Shown: positions 9,057 through 17,807 of the stretch, in pieces
Layout: each line of letters begins with the position of its first letter
How positions within the stretch are numbered: position 1 is the first letter of the stretch
NCBI GenBank assembly: GCA_001604105.1
Contig: LVAQ01000024.1
Location: 124,001 to 188,000, forward strand
DNA: 64,000 nucleotides
Source of the DNA: Clostridiales bacterium Firm_11
Lineage (GTDB): Bacteria; Bacillota; Clostridia; Christensenellales; Aristaeellaceae
Direction: 5' to 3'
Program-made: the position numbers and the translations under genes
The notes under the pieces: generated by a model
What the model was told of the DNA's origin: nothing
Databases searched by the model: none
The model's input: only the letters and a program-made list of their open reading frames with translations

Positions 9057-9910
9057 TATTTCGCGGACGCAGCGATCGCGTCCGCCATGGATTTCAGGTT
9101 CTCGATGTAATTCTCCGCCAAGGGCGCCAGCATGACCTTTTGCCCGCCGATATCCTCCGCAAAAGCATCCGGCTGCTTGCTGTCGATTTCCGCTTGGGAG
9201 AAAACCGTTGTAATCCCCTTTTCCTTGGCAAGATCAATCAACTCCGCCATCTTCTCCGGCGTTGCTTCCTTGCCGCTTTCTTCCAGCGAGTACATGATCA
9301 GGCCATAATCATCCGCCAGATAGCCATAGGCGGGGTGATAGGCGATGAATTCTTTGTTCTCCATGCCCTCCAGCGTGGTGGCAATATACTGATCCACCTC
9401 CGCCAGCTGCGTAAGATAATCGTCCGCATTGGCGCGATAGGTATCGGCATTGGCTTCATCCACCTGCGCAAGCGCATCCGCAATCGCGTTCACCATCACG
9501 CTGGCGCGTTTGGGCGAAAGCCAGATGTGCGGGTCACGGCCGCCGGAAGCAAAAGTGCGATCCTCATATGCCTCGGAAACCAGCGCAGGCAGATCAACGA
9601 CCAGCATACCCTCTGCGGAAGGCAGAATGTTCGCCTTCTCAGTCGGCACACCGATGGTGAAGTATACGCTGGCCTTGCTGAATGCTTCCATTTCCATGGG
9701 CGTAGGCTCATAGTTGCCCGGGCTGCTTCCGGCGGGCACAATCACCACCACATCCGCCAAATCCTGCGCAACAGCCTGCACCCACGCTTTTTGGGGAAGA
9801 ATGGTCACAGCTACGGTCAAGTCGGTTGCTTCTGCCAGCGCGCTTACGCCTGTCATGCACAGCGCCAGTGTCAGCAGAAGTGCGATCATTTTTTTGTTCA
9901 TGAATTTCAT
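9056..9910 (-). CDS. znuA: Metal-binding receptor of the ZnuABC importer
   Basis: This is the extracellular solute-binding component, cluster A-I, 284 residues. It has a signal peptide ending VSALA followed by EATD, with no lipobox cysteine. Metal ligands expected in the family are partly present: His in DPHIWLSP and His in AYHPAYGYL, with acidic residues towards the C-terminus. The first family ligand, normally His in a G-x-x-P-H motif, is replaced: the sequence reads AGSSPGNYEPTP. AAGGAGG lies seven bases before the ATG. It heads the znuA-znuC-znuB operon behind a strong promoter with a Fur-type palindrome. Zinc is the likeliest ion. Confidence 0.88.
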   Translation of the reverse strand: MKFMNKKMIALLLTLALCMTGVSALAEATDLTVAVTILPQKAWVQAVAQDLADVVVIVPAGSSPGNYEPTPMEMEAFSKASVYFTIGVPTEKANILPSAEGMLVVDLPALVSEAYEDRTFASGGRDPHIWLSPKRASVMVNAIADALAQVDEANADTYRANADDYLTQLAEVDQYIATTLEGMENKEFIAYHPAYGYLADDYGLIMYSLEESGKEATPEKMAELIDLAKEKGITTVFSQAEIDSKQPDAFAEDIGGQKVMLAPLAENYIENLKSMADAIAASAK

Positions 9911-10069
9911 TGGATTGCCTCCTTAGTGATTCTGGGGTTTAGCCTGGTTTCCCTTTCAGCAACTGGCTGATGTATATATCCTTCGGCAAGTATGCTTCCC
10001 CGCCGAACCGATACCGTGATGCACCGTCCATACACCCAATCGGTAAAAGATAACCCGGCTCAGTTACTT

Positions 10070-10088
10070 GCAAACGATTCTCATTTGC
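10070..10088 (-). promoter_or_regulatory. Fur/Zur-family operator of znuA
   Basis: GCAAACGATTCTCATTTGC is an inverted repeat with eight-base arms, three-base centre and one mismatch. It lies eight bases downstream of the -10 box, over the expected transcription start. The TGAGAATC core resembles Fur-family boxes. With a zinc-type importer downstream, Zur is the natural candidate, but the binding protein is inferred. Confidence 0.6.
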
Positions 10089-10095
10089 GTAATTA

Positions 10096-10123
10096 ATTAT
10101 ATCACGCACGAACCCATTGTCAA
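10096..10123 (-). promoter_or_regulatory. Strong SigA promoter of the znu operon
   Basis: Minus strand TTGACA (10118-10123) and TATAAT (10096-10101) are both perfect consensus with a 16-base spacer. The leader to the znuA start is about 180 bases; no known riboswitch was recognised in it. Confidence 0.85.
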
Positions 10124-10223
10124 GCATTGCAGTTATATTTCTCTAACCGTGCAAGGTGATGTTTTTTTACATAACCGCACGCTTGGACACCGCACCCGAC
10201 CGCTAGGAAAACCGATTGGGCTA

Positions 10224-10232
10224 TGATATAAT
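10224..10232 (+). promoter_or_regulatory. Extended -10 promoter of the class A PBP gene
   Basis: TGATATAAT is a perfect extended -10 (TGN-TATAAT) about 45 bases before the TTG start. No good -35 is present, which is normal for extended -10 promoters. Confidence 0.5.
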
Positions 10233-10277
10233 ACAGAAGCCTTTGAATCCAGTCCCCGCTCCAAGGAGGTTTTCGCT

Positions 10278-13076
10278 TTGTACCAGCCCCCTTATGATCC
10301 AAACGAGGATTATGATACGGGCGAACCCACCTATTTGGTAGATGGTGTTCCGCCAACCCATTATGAGGATGACCCCGCCTATCAACCCCCGGCCGTCGGC
10401 GATAAGGGGTTTGCCCGCGTGAAGCGCTTTTCCATCTTTAAACCCCGTCTTGGACGGCCAAACTTCATAATCGCGGTGCTTGTGAATGCCGCGCGATTGC
10501 TAGCCCTCGGCGTACTGCTGTTGGGGCTGGCGTTGGGCGGCGCGGTGCTGGGCATCGCAAAAGCCTACGTGGAAACCGCCCCCTCGCTGGATCTTACCCT
10601 GCTCAGCGATCAGGATAAAACCAGCTTCATCTATGATGCGGATGGCAATGTGATTACCGATTACAAAGGCACCGAAAACCGCGTCATGGTCAACATCAGC
10701 CAGATACCCTATACCCTGCGGCATGCCTTTGTGGCCGTGGAGGACGCGCGCTTTTACACGCATAACGGCGTGGATATCAAACGAATCGTGGGATCCTTTA
10801 TTCAAAATTTCCTGTCCAATACCAACCAGGGCGGTTCGACAATCACCCAGCAGCTAATCAAAAACACAGTGCTCAGCAGTGAGCTAAGCTATAAACGGAA
10901 AATCCAGGAAGCCTATTTGGCCATGCAGTTGGAAACCATGTACACCAAAGATCAGATTCTGGAAAGCTACCTGAACACCATATATCTGGGGGAAAACTAC
11001 TATGGCGTAGCCGTGGCGGCCGAAGGGTACTTCGGCAAGAACCTCGCTGACTTAACCTTGCGTGAATGCGCCATGCTGGCGGGCTTGACCAACAACCCCT
11101 ATTACTACAACCCCCGTAAAAACTTCTATGTGCGTGCATCCGAGCAAACCGATTACGCCAGCCTGACCAATAACCGCACCGATTATGTGCTGCGTACCAT
11201 GTACGAAAACGAGTTCATCACCTTTCAGGAGTATCAGGATGCGCTCAGCACCGAAACCGCGGCAGTGCTCCAAACCGGAACCACAGAGGGTGAGGGGATG
11301 TACCCCTACGCACACTATGTGGAATACGCCGTCCGCGAAGTGGTGGATAGCTTCCTCACCCTGAACAACCTGGAGGATACCAGCGAAAACCGTTATAAAA
11401 TGGAAAACGAGCTGCGCACAGGCGGGTATCGTGTAACGTTGGCCATCGATACACAAATCCAGCAAATCGTTGAAGATACGCTTGAGAACTGGACGAAATA
11501 TCCCGCCCTGCGTGATTCCAGCGATAAAATTTATCGCGCCAAGAATAGCGATGGCAGCTATACTGAGGTGATTCAGCCGCAGGCCGCAGCGGTGGTATTG
11601 GATTACCGTACCGGCGAGCTCAAAGCCATTGTAGGCGGCCGTACCAAACCCACGCAACGGAAAACGCTAAACCGCGCAACAGACATGAAAATGCCCGTGG
11701 GCTCGGCCATCAAGCCCATCGCTGTATACGCGCCTGCCATCGAACTGGGCGCATCGCCCGCAAGCATCGTTTACAATATGCCTTTGCCCATCAGCGGCTG
11801 GAAGAACAGCGAGGGCAAGGACACGTGGCCGAAAAACTTTGGCGGTGGCGGCTATACTGGCCCTGTGACATTGCGCCAAGCCATGAAGCGCAGCCAGAAT
11901 GTGAGCGCCGCGCAAACGTTAATGACCATGGTAGGCATAGACCGCTCTCTTGATTTCTTACTCAAGCTGGGTGTGGCGCGCGATAACATCGACGCGACTC
12001 CCTTTGGCCTTTCGCTGGGCTCCAGCGGCATTACCCCGGTACAGATGGCTGTGGCCTATGGCGTGCTGGGCAATGGCGGGGTGTACCAGCGCCCGCTTTC
12101 TATCCTGGGTATTTCCGACAGCAATGGCCGTGTGGTGTGGGATGCCCACCAGCAACAGGAGCGCCGTCAGGTGTTCCGAGCCTCCACTGCGTGGCTGGTC
12201 GTAGATATGATGAAGGACGTCGTACGCGGCGGCACCGCGACCAACGCGAAGATCAGCGGACAGACCGTTGCTGGAAAGACCGGAACCAACAGCGACCAGC
12301 GCGGCATTTTCTTCAGCGGATTGACAGGCTGGTACAGTTCTTCGCTGTGGATCGGGCATGATAACTACAAACCGCTGTCCTCCAAGGCTTCGGGCGGCAA
12401 CAGCGCAACGCTTCTATGGCAGAGTTATATGTCCGCGATTCATAAAGCAAAAAATCTGGATAACAAGGATATTCTGGAGGGTGATCCCGCGGATTATGGG
12501 TTGACACGCGTTACCACCTGCGCCGTAAGCGGTCAGCTGGCGACCGATGCCTGCCGCAATGACACCATGGACTATGGAACCGTAACCGATTACTGGTACA
12601 CACCTACCGTACCTACCGTAAGCTGTCAGATACACCAAAGCGTAACGGTATGCACCCAAAGCAACATGATCGCTTCGACGTATTGCCCCAGCACCGTGGT
12701 GCGCGGTGTGGTTATTCTGCCGCAGGGGCATCCCCTTGAGAAGTTCATCAACGATGCAACCTACGGGTCTGTGATCAGCGAATACCTTGGTACCTACGCC
12801 AGCACCACCGTATGCACGCTGCACCAGTTTGGCTATTATGACGATACGCAATCGACGGATCCCATCGTCCAAAACACGTTGATCCCCGATGCGCGTACAT
12901 TGTTGCAAAGCGCACAGCTGCTGCTCAACGGGCTGGATAACACGAGCGAAGCCTATCAGAACATCGCATGGGCGATGAGTAACCTGCAAGGCGTGATCGA
13001 CAGCGCTTCCCCCAGCAGCGCGGATGTGGCCGGTGCCATGGCGCAGCTCACGCAAGCCATGGCCTCCGCGTATTAA
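10278..13076 (+). CDS. Class A penicillin-binding protein (bifunctional PBP1)
   Basis: The protein polymerises and cross-links peptidoglycan at the outer face of the membrane. It has 932 residues: a cytosolic proline/acidic tail of about 60 residues, a membrane anchor at about 63-97, a GT51 glycosyltransferase domain with catalytic Glu155 in VEDARFY, GGSTITQQLIKN at 185-196 and Glu211. The transpeptidase domain has Ser476 and Lys479 (SAIK), SQN at 539-541 and KTGT at 667-670. A cysteine-bearing C-terminal extension follows (roughly 760-850). The start is TTG with AAGGAGG eight bases upstream; no ATG fits as well. It is transcribed alone, divergent from znuA. Confidence 0.94.
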   Translation: MYQPPYDPNEDYDTGEPTYLVDGVPPTHYEDDPAYQPPAVGDKGFARVKRFSIFKPRLGRPNFIIAVLVNAARLLALGVLLLGLALGGAVLGIAKAYVETAPSLDLTLLSDQDKTSFIYDADGNVITDYKGTENRVMVNISQIPYTLRHAFVAVEDARFYTHNGVDIKRIVGSFIQNFLSNTNQGGSTITQQLIKNTVLSSELSYKRKIQEAYLAMQLETMYTKDQILESYLNTIYLGENYYGVAVAAEGYFGKNLADLTLRECAMLAGLTNNPYYYNPRKNFYVRASEQTDYASLTNNRTDYVLRTMYENEFITFQEYQDALSTETAAVLQTGTTEGEGMYPYAHYVEYAVREVVDSFLTLNNLEDTSENRYKMENELRTGGYRVTLAIDTQIQQIVEDTLENWTKYPALRDSSDKIYRAKNSDGSYTEVIQPQAAAVVLDYRTGELKAIVGGRTKPTQRKTLNRATDMKMPVGSAIKPIAVYAPAIELGASPASIVYNMPLPISGWKNSEGKDTWPKNFGGGGYTGPVTLRQAMKRSQNVSAAQTLMTMVGIDRSLDFLLKLGVARDNIDATPFGLSLGSSGITPVQMAVAYGVLGNGGVYQRPLSILGISDSNGRVVWDAHQQQERRQVFRASTAWLVVDMMKDVVRGGTATNAKISGQTVAGKTGTNSDQRGIFFSGLTGWYSSSLWIGHDNYKPLSSKASGGNSATLLWQSYMSAIHKAKNLDNKDILEGDPADYGLTRVTTCAVSGQLATDACRNDTMDYGTVTDYWYTPTVPTVSCQIHQSVTVCTQSNMIASTYCPSTVVRGVVILPQGHPLEKFINDATYGSVISEYLGTYASTTVCTLHQFGYYDDTQSTDPIVQNTLIPDARTLLQSAQLLLNGLDNTSEAYQNIAWAMSNLQGVIDSASPSSADVAGAMAQLTQAMASAY

Positions 13077-13165
13077 AGATTCGTCGCTTTCCAGCGCTGC
13101 CTTTGCAAAATATGCGGCATGCCCTTTGGCAAAATTATCTCGATAAACCCTTTGACAAACCAGAC

Positions 13166-13366
13166 ACAGCGTCCGTTGCCTGCCGTTTTACGGCTGACAG
13201 CGGACGCTGTATCTGCAATACGATTGGATTACTATGCCGCCATTCAGAGTCGCAATAAACAAACGGCGTTGCTGCAATCGATACGCGGCGCTGCCGTTTA
13301 CAAGAAGCGCCGGGGAATGATAGCACAATTTCATTGCCTTGCGCGCTTGAAGCGGCAGCGCAAGGC
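13166..13366. terminator. Two large hairpins between convergent genes
   Basis: The gap 13077-13411 has no gene that I can support. Ten-base arms ACAGCGTCCG (13166-13175) and CGGACGCTGT (13201-13210) enclose a second GCCGT/ACGGC stem. A second structure pairs GCCTTGCGC (13336-13344) with GCGCAAGGC (13358-13366). They probably stop transcripts arriving from both sides, although neither has a long U-tract. Confidence 0.45.
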
Positions 13367-13411
13367 TTCAGCAGCCGCATAGGGTTTGTATCACTTCCCT
13401 GCGGTGTATGC

Positions 13412-15829
13412 TTACCGCAAGCCAAGCGCGGTCAGGCATCGCGGCAGTTCCGCCAACGTCTGCCGCAGCGCGTCCATCTCAATTTCCTGCCGATAGATGG
13501 CAGGCACAACCCAACTGAGCACCGCGGCATCCGCAGCCGCCAGAAAACCTCCGCGAAGTCGGCATGCGGCGGTGCTTACAAAGGTACGCATCTGCTGTAT
13601 GGCGATGCCATGGAGCGCGGAACGGTGTTCGCGCAACGTGCGATCCAGTTCATTAAACCAGGCTTCACCGGCTTCCCAAAGCGGTTTGGCTTCTTCGCGT
13701 AGCAGCGTGAAAGATTCCAGCGATGTGGGCAGCGAAGGCTCCATGGGTTTCCAATCGACCAAATTGCCACGGAAAGGCGGGGCATACACCACCGGCAATT
13801 GCACATCCTGCCGCATGGGCGCGTTTCTATCCACCAAACGGATGGTCTTATGTCCATAGCAACCCACTTTGGCACGCCCAAGCGGCGCCACTTCCACTGT
13901 GGGCGTACGCAGCCCGTTTACAGGCAGCAGGCTTGCCACGTTGAGCAATGTATGCTCATATGTACGCGCTGAAACGTTCACCAGCCCCAGCGCGTCCAGA
14001 ATAACACGCGCGCATAGTTCCGCGATTGGCAGGGACTCGCCACCAATGCAAAACTCATCGTTCAAGGCAAAGTGCAAGAGCAGTTCAATGGCATCGTCCT
14101 CATGGCAGGCAAAGCCTTGGCGGTTCATCGCACTAAAGATTGCGTCAACCATCTCCGACGCGCTTTTGCGTTTCCCGATCACCGGCGCAATGGCCACGGC
14201 ATCTCCATTACAGGCGCATATTTGCAGCTCCGCATGCGTGAGCAACTCCAGCGTGCTCTGTTGCAGCTGCGCGCTCTGCATCGAAAGCGTATTATTAAGT
14301 TTTTCCATTTCCTCACGCGCGGCATGCAATTGGTTCTCTAATGTCGCTAGCTCCGCGCGCCTTTGATGGTTCATATCCGCATGCAACGTCTCCATGGCGC
14401 GCTTGCAGTCATTACGCGCGGTCTCCAGTTGCATTAAGAGTCCAAGCCTTTCGGCCTCAATATCCTGCAACTGCTCCTGTGCCGCCTTCACTGCTTTGAG
14501 CTCCCGCCCCTGCGCTTGCAGATGTTTGCGAAAGGCAGTCATAAAGGCTTCGTTCTCCGCTAAGGTTTCCATGGCTTGTTGGCGGATTTCCGGCGTTTCC
14601 CAGGCATCGGCAAGCGCTGTGCTCAGGTTTTCGATAGGGTTTTCGATGTGGCGATAATCCTGCGCACGCTCACGGTGTGCCGAGCGGATTTGCTGCTCAA
14701 CAACGTACTGCACCGTTTCGGCATTGCGAATCGGCTGCTGCGCTTTCCCGCCCAAGCGTACAAGCGGGGTGCCGCTGGAACGCGCTGCACCTGATTGTGT
14801 TAAGCTGGCAAGTGACGCTACCGTCGTGCGCCCCAGCAAGTTCGCCTCGCCCGATACCGGTTGATCCAGCCTGCCAATCTGCTCTTCAAAAGTGATGCTG
14901 CTGTCCAAAATGGATAGTCGCTTGCCGATAGGCATCGCGCTGCCGATTTCGCCTTCCTGTTTCCGCGCTGCGCGCGCAGCGCGGATAGCGCCTTCTGGTT
15001 TGGTTGCTCCTCCGGCAAGGTCTTCGGGTGCGTGAATCGCTTCCATCTGCTGCGTTTCACCCTCGGGGGCGCGCTCAGGTATCTCTTGCGTCAAATGCGT
15101 CTCCACATAGGCAGGAGCGCTGTCTTCCCTGTACGTCGCGATTTCCTGCTGCTGTACATCACTTGCCTCCGCATGGCTCGATGCAGCCGCCATTGGTTCT
15201 CCCTCGGCTGTCTCCGTGCTGGTTTTGCCACGGCGCAAAGTACCGCGCCGCTGCCGCCAGTTGATAATCTGCTCGGGATTCCAGTAAAAGATACGCTCCG
15301 CCCCATCCGGCATTTGTACCGTATGCAAAAGATACTGGTCATTGCCAAAGGGTTTCAGCGCCGCTGTGTCCAGCGCCTGTTCGCGCGCTACGGGGCCATA
15401 AAGCGCCATGCCACGGCGGATGAGCACACGCGGCAAAAGCGCGCCGCATGCATCCGCACCTTCTTCAAACACTTCAAAAATGGCTTCTTCGGCGAACTCA
15501 CAAATCACATCGGAATAGATCGCAAACTGGTTGCTTTCCCCCTGCTGGGGATCATAATTCCGGTTCTGCCGTACCTTGGCCAGCTCCTTGCCCTCGTTGC
15601 ATAGTTGAATGGCGCATAAGCTGCCCATTGTACGCATTCGTTCCTTAAAGGTACTCTGCTCCCGTTTATCCGGTACGATGCGCAGGCTGCCCTGATCGGG
15701 AAAATCAACCGTACGCGCACGAAACACATTGCCTTCACGTGTGCACAGTGGTATAACGCGGAAGATCACGCGCTGCTGGTTATCCTCTTCCAGAAAAGAG
15801 AGCGTGACCGTACCATTGATTTGCTTCAT
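13412..15829 (-). CDS. Unrecognised 805-residue protein with central coiled coil
   Basis: I do not recognise a family. From ATG 15829 there are 805 residues. Residues 1 to about 185 look like a folded domain. About 185-425 is low-complexity, rich in Glu, Ala and Gln. About 425-530 is a strongly predicted coiled coil by heptad appearance, and about 532-805 is a second folded region with scattered cysteines and the phrases YEHTLLNVASLL and CRLRGGFLAAADAAVLSW. There is no signal peptide or membrane span, so it should be cytosolic. GGAGG lies about twelve bases before the ATG, a long spacing, so the start is uncertain. It is transcribed alone, convergent to the class A PBP and divergent from the SH3/peptidoglycan-binding gene. 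Confidence 0.75.
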   Translation of the reverse strand: MKQINGTVTLSFLEEDNQQRVIFRVIPLCTREGNVFRARTVDFPDQGSLRIVPDKREQSTFKERMRTMGSLCAIQLCNEGKELAKVRQNRNYDPQQGESNQFAIYSDVICEFAEEAIFEVFEEGADACGALLPRVLIRRGMALYGPVAREQALDTAALKPFGNDQYLLHTVQMPDGAERIFYWNPEQIINWRQRRGTLRRGKTSTETAEGEPMAAASSHAEASDVQQQEIATYREDSAPAYVETHLTQEIPERAPEGETQQMEAIHAPEDLAGGATKPEGAIRAARAARKQEGEIGSAMPIGKRLSILDSSITFEEQIGRLDQPVSGEANLLGRTTVASLASLTQSGAARSSGTPLVRLGGKAQQPIRNAETVQYVVEQQIRSAHRERAQDYRHIENPIENLSTALADAWETPEIRQQAMETLAENEAFMTAFRKHLQAQGRELKAVKAAQEQLQDIEAERLGLLMQLETARNDCKRAMETLHADMNHQRRAELATLENQLHAAREEMEKLNNTLSMQSAQLQQSTLELLTHAELQICACNGDAVAIAPVIGKRKSASEMVDAIFSAMNRQGFACHEDDAIELLLHFALNDEFCIGGESLPIAELCARVILDALGLVNVSARTYEHTLLNVASLLPVNGLRTPTVEVAPLGRAKVGCYGHKTIRLVDRNAPMRQDVQLPVVYAPPFRGNLVDWKPMEPSLPTSLESFTLLREEAKPLWEAGEAWFNELDRTLREHRSALHGIAIQQMRTFVSTAACRLRGGFLAAADAAVLSWVVPAIYRQEIEMDALRQTLAELPRCLTALGLR

Positions 15830-16041
15830 GACAGTCCACAAACCTCCAAAACATATGTATAATTGCTGACCATTTCGTAACAATCGCATGAACGAGCATA
15901 ATTAAGTTTATACGCCCAATACGTTTTCGTCAATAGTTTCTGGGGATTCGTATGAAAATCTTTCCTGTCGTCCATCGTTTGACGCACCAGCGTGTCTCCG
16001 TGTAATCCTTGTAACGTTCTGTTGAATGTATCAATTTTATG

Positions 16042-16070
16042 TTGACATCTTAACATTTTTGTAATATATT
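16042..16070 (+). promoter_or_regulatory. SigA promoter of the SH3/peptidoglycan-binding gene
   Basis: TTGACA (16042-16047) and TATATT (16065-16070) are separated by 17 bases. The AAGGAGG ribosome site follows at 16100-16106. Confidence 0.75.
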
Positions 16071-16115
16071 ATGGGCAGGCATTTCATACTGCCTTTGCCA
16101 AGGAGGTCCATCATC

Positions 16116-17549
16116 ATGAAACACCCCGCCTGCCATCGCGTTCCTTTGTGCTATGCGCGCCGTGTCCTGCTGTCTTTTACGGCGCTGATGCTGATATTCA
16201 ACGCTTTCATGATTCCTGCCGCTTTCGCGCAAGACACTGGTACCTTAAGTGCCAAGGTCGTTTTACGCGCATCTGCAGACGCAGACTCAAAGGCGCTGCA
16301 AACCCTTCCCGAAGGCGATCAGGTCGATATCCTCAGCAAAAGCGGTAAGTGGTATCGCGTACGTTATGGTTCCTTTACCGGCTATGTGATGCAGAAATAC
16401 GTGACCGTGGCTAAAAACACCGTAACGGCAAACGCCGAGAAAATCGCGGCGATTGGCGATCCCCCCGGGGCGCTGCGAATCGGGGACGAAGGCAATGATG
16501 TCAAGAAGCTGCAAAAAGCACTTTCCATCCTGGGCTATTACTCCCTGAGCGTAGATGGAAAGTACGGCGATGGCACCACCACCGCCGTGGCGTTGTACCA
16601 GCAGGCAGCCTCGCTAACGCCGGACGGCGTCGCAGGCAAAGGTACCATCACCTCCATCTTTGGGGATTGCGCCGATAAGACGGATATCACCGTTGAAGGT
16701 GAGAATACCACCGGATATGAACGCGCGCTCAAGAACAAAACGACGAAAGCTAGCTCCACAACTTCGTCAAGCTCGTCAAGCTCCAGTTCTTCGAGCAGTT
16801 CGTCAAGCAGTTCGTCAAGTAGTTCTTCAAGCAGTTCTTCAAGCACAGATACGGTATCCAGCATCAGCGAAATCGGTTCGGTTCCCTCCGCCACCAAAGA
16901 GGGCGATAGCGGCACCAATGTGAAGAAGCTGCAACAGGCGTTGCAATTGCTGGGCTATTACAGCGGTGATATCGATGGTGATTACGGCACCAAAACGGTT
17001 TCCGCCGTGAAGCGCCTTCAGAAGAACCGCGGCATGAAGGAAGATGGCATCGCGGGCGCAAGTACAATCCGTGTGCTATTTGGCACAACAAAAACCACCA
17101 CCTCGTCATCGTCGTCGTCATCCTCCTCCAGCAGCACGACCTATAAGACGCTTGTGCTGGACTGGTTTGAAGATAACGTAACCAGCGTCATCCCCAAAAA
17201 GGCGAAGTTCACCATCAAGGATGTACGGTCAGGCACAACCTTCACCGCTGTTCGCTGGAGCGGGGCCAACCATCTGGACGCGGAACCGGCTACCGAGGAT
17301 GATACGGCCATCCTCAAGAAGATTTACGGCGGCGCATGGAGCTGGAATCGCAGGCCTATTTTAATCCTGTACCGTGGGAATGTGTACGCCGCATCGATGA
17401 ATGGCATGCCGCACGGTACCAGCACGATCAGCAACGGCTTTGACGGCCACTTCTGCATCCACTTTAAAAACAGCAAGACCCATGAAACAGAGGTCGTGGA
17501 TGATGGTCATCAAAGCGCGGTGACCGCCGCAAGCAAAGCCACCTGGTAA
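16116..17549 (+). CDS. Secreted SH3/peptidoglycan-binding protein with L,D-transpeptidase-like C-terminus
   Basis: This is a 477-residue exported cell-wall protein. The order is: signal peptide ending AAFA before QDTG; an SH3b domain (about 35-90); a PG_binding_1 domain with LQKALSILGYYSL; a Ser-only linker of about thirty residues; a second PG_binding_1 domain with LQQALQLLGYYSG; a shorter Ser linker; and a C-terminal domain of about 135 residues. That last domain carries MPHGTSTISN followed by GHFCIHF, which resembles the HGT...SHGCIR active site of YkuD L,D-transpeptidases. A catalytic cysteine is therefore suggested but not proved. ATG 16116 has AAGGAGG nine bases upstream. Confidence 0.82.
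   Translation: MKHPACHRVPLCYARRVLLSFTALMLIFNAFMIPAAFAQDTGTLSAKVVLRASADADSKALQTLPEGDQVDILSKSGKWYRVRYGSFTGYVMQKYVTVAKNTVTANAEKIAAIGDPPGALRIGDEGNDVKKLQKALSILGYYSLSVDGKYGDGTTTAVALYQQAASLTPDGVAGKGTITSIFGDCADKTDITVEGENTTGYERALKNKTTKASSTTSSSSSSSSSSSSSSSSSSSSSSSSSSSTDTVSSISEIGSVPSATKEGDSGTNVKKLQQALQLLGYYSGDIDGDYGTKTVSAVKRLQKNRGMKEDGIAGASTIRVLFGTTKTTTSSSSSSSSSSSTTYKTLVLDWFEDNVTSVIPKKAKFTIKDVRSGTTFTAVRWSGANHLDAEPATEDDTAILKKIYGGAWSWNRRPILILYRGNVYAASMNGMPHGTSTISNGFDGHFCIHFKNSKTHETEVVDDGHQSAVTAASKATW
16751..16845 (+). repeat. Serine-codon repeat encoding the first linker
   Basis: The stretch is built from near-copies of a short unit such as AGCAGTTCGTCA, mixing AGC, AGT, TCG, TCA and TCT codons. It encodes an almost pure Ser run between the two peptidoglycan-binding domains. 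Codon mixing suggests selection on the protein, while the repeats could change length by slippage. Confidence 0.75.
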
Positions 17550-17686
17550 ATGGAAGCGCTGCACAAATCGAAGCGAGACATTGTCCATCGCAAGGGTTCA
17601 ACGGTGCAGGCGAACACCTTCCATGGGGATATAGAATGTCGAATAAACGCTCCGCATTGGCTTGATAGACACCCGCAACATAATAT

Positions 17687-17720
17687 CGCCCCGCAGGCAA
17701 ACACCTGCGGGGCGCCGTTT
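17687..17720 (+). terminator. Intrinsic terminator
   Basis: CGCCCCGCAGG (17687-17697) pairs perfectly with CCTGCGGGGCG (17704-17714) across a six-base loop, followed by CCGTTTTG. It ends the peptidoglycan-binding gene transcript. Confidence 0.8.
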
Positions 17721-17807
17721 TGCTGTGCACAGTATCAAAGCGCCGCCATCAAACATAGCTGGTGTTATGCTTTTCTCCCGCATCAGGTACCCATCGCCTG
17801 TGCATGC

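Noticed and set aside
16751..16845. CRISPR-like direct repeats
   Set aside because: The repeats are in frame inside a gene, encode Ser, and have no spacers.
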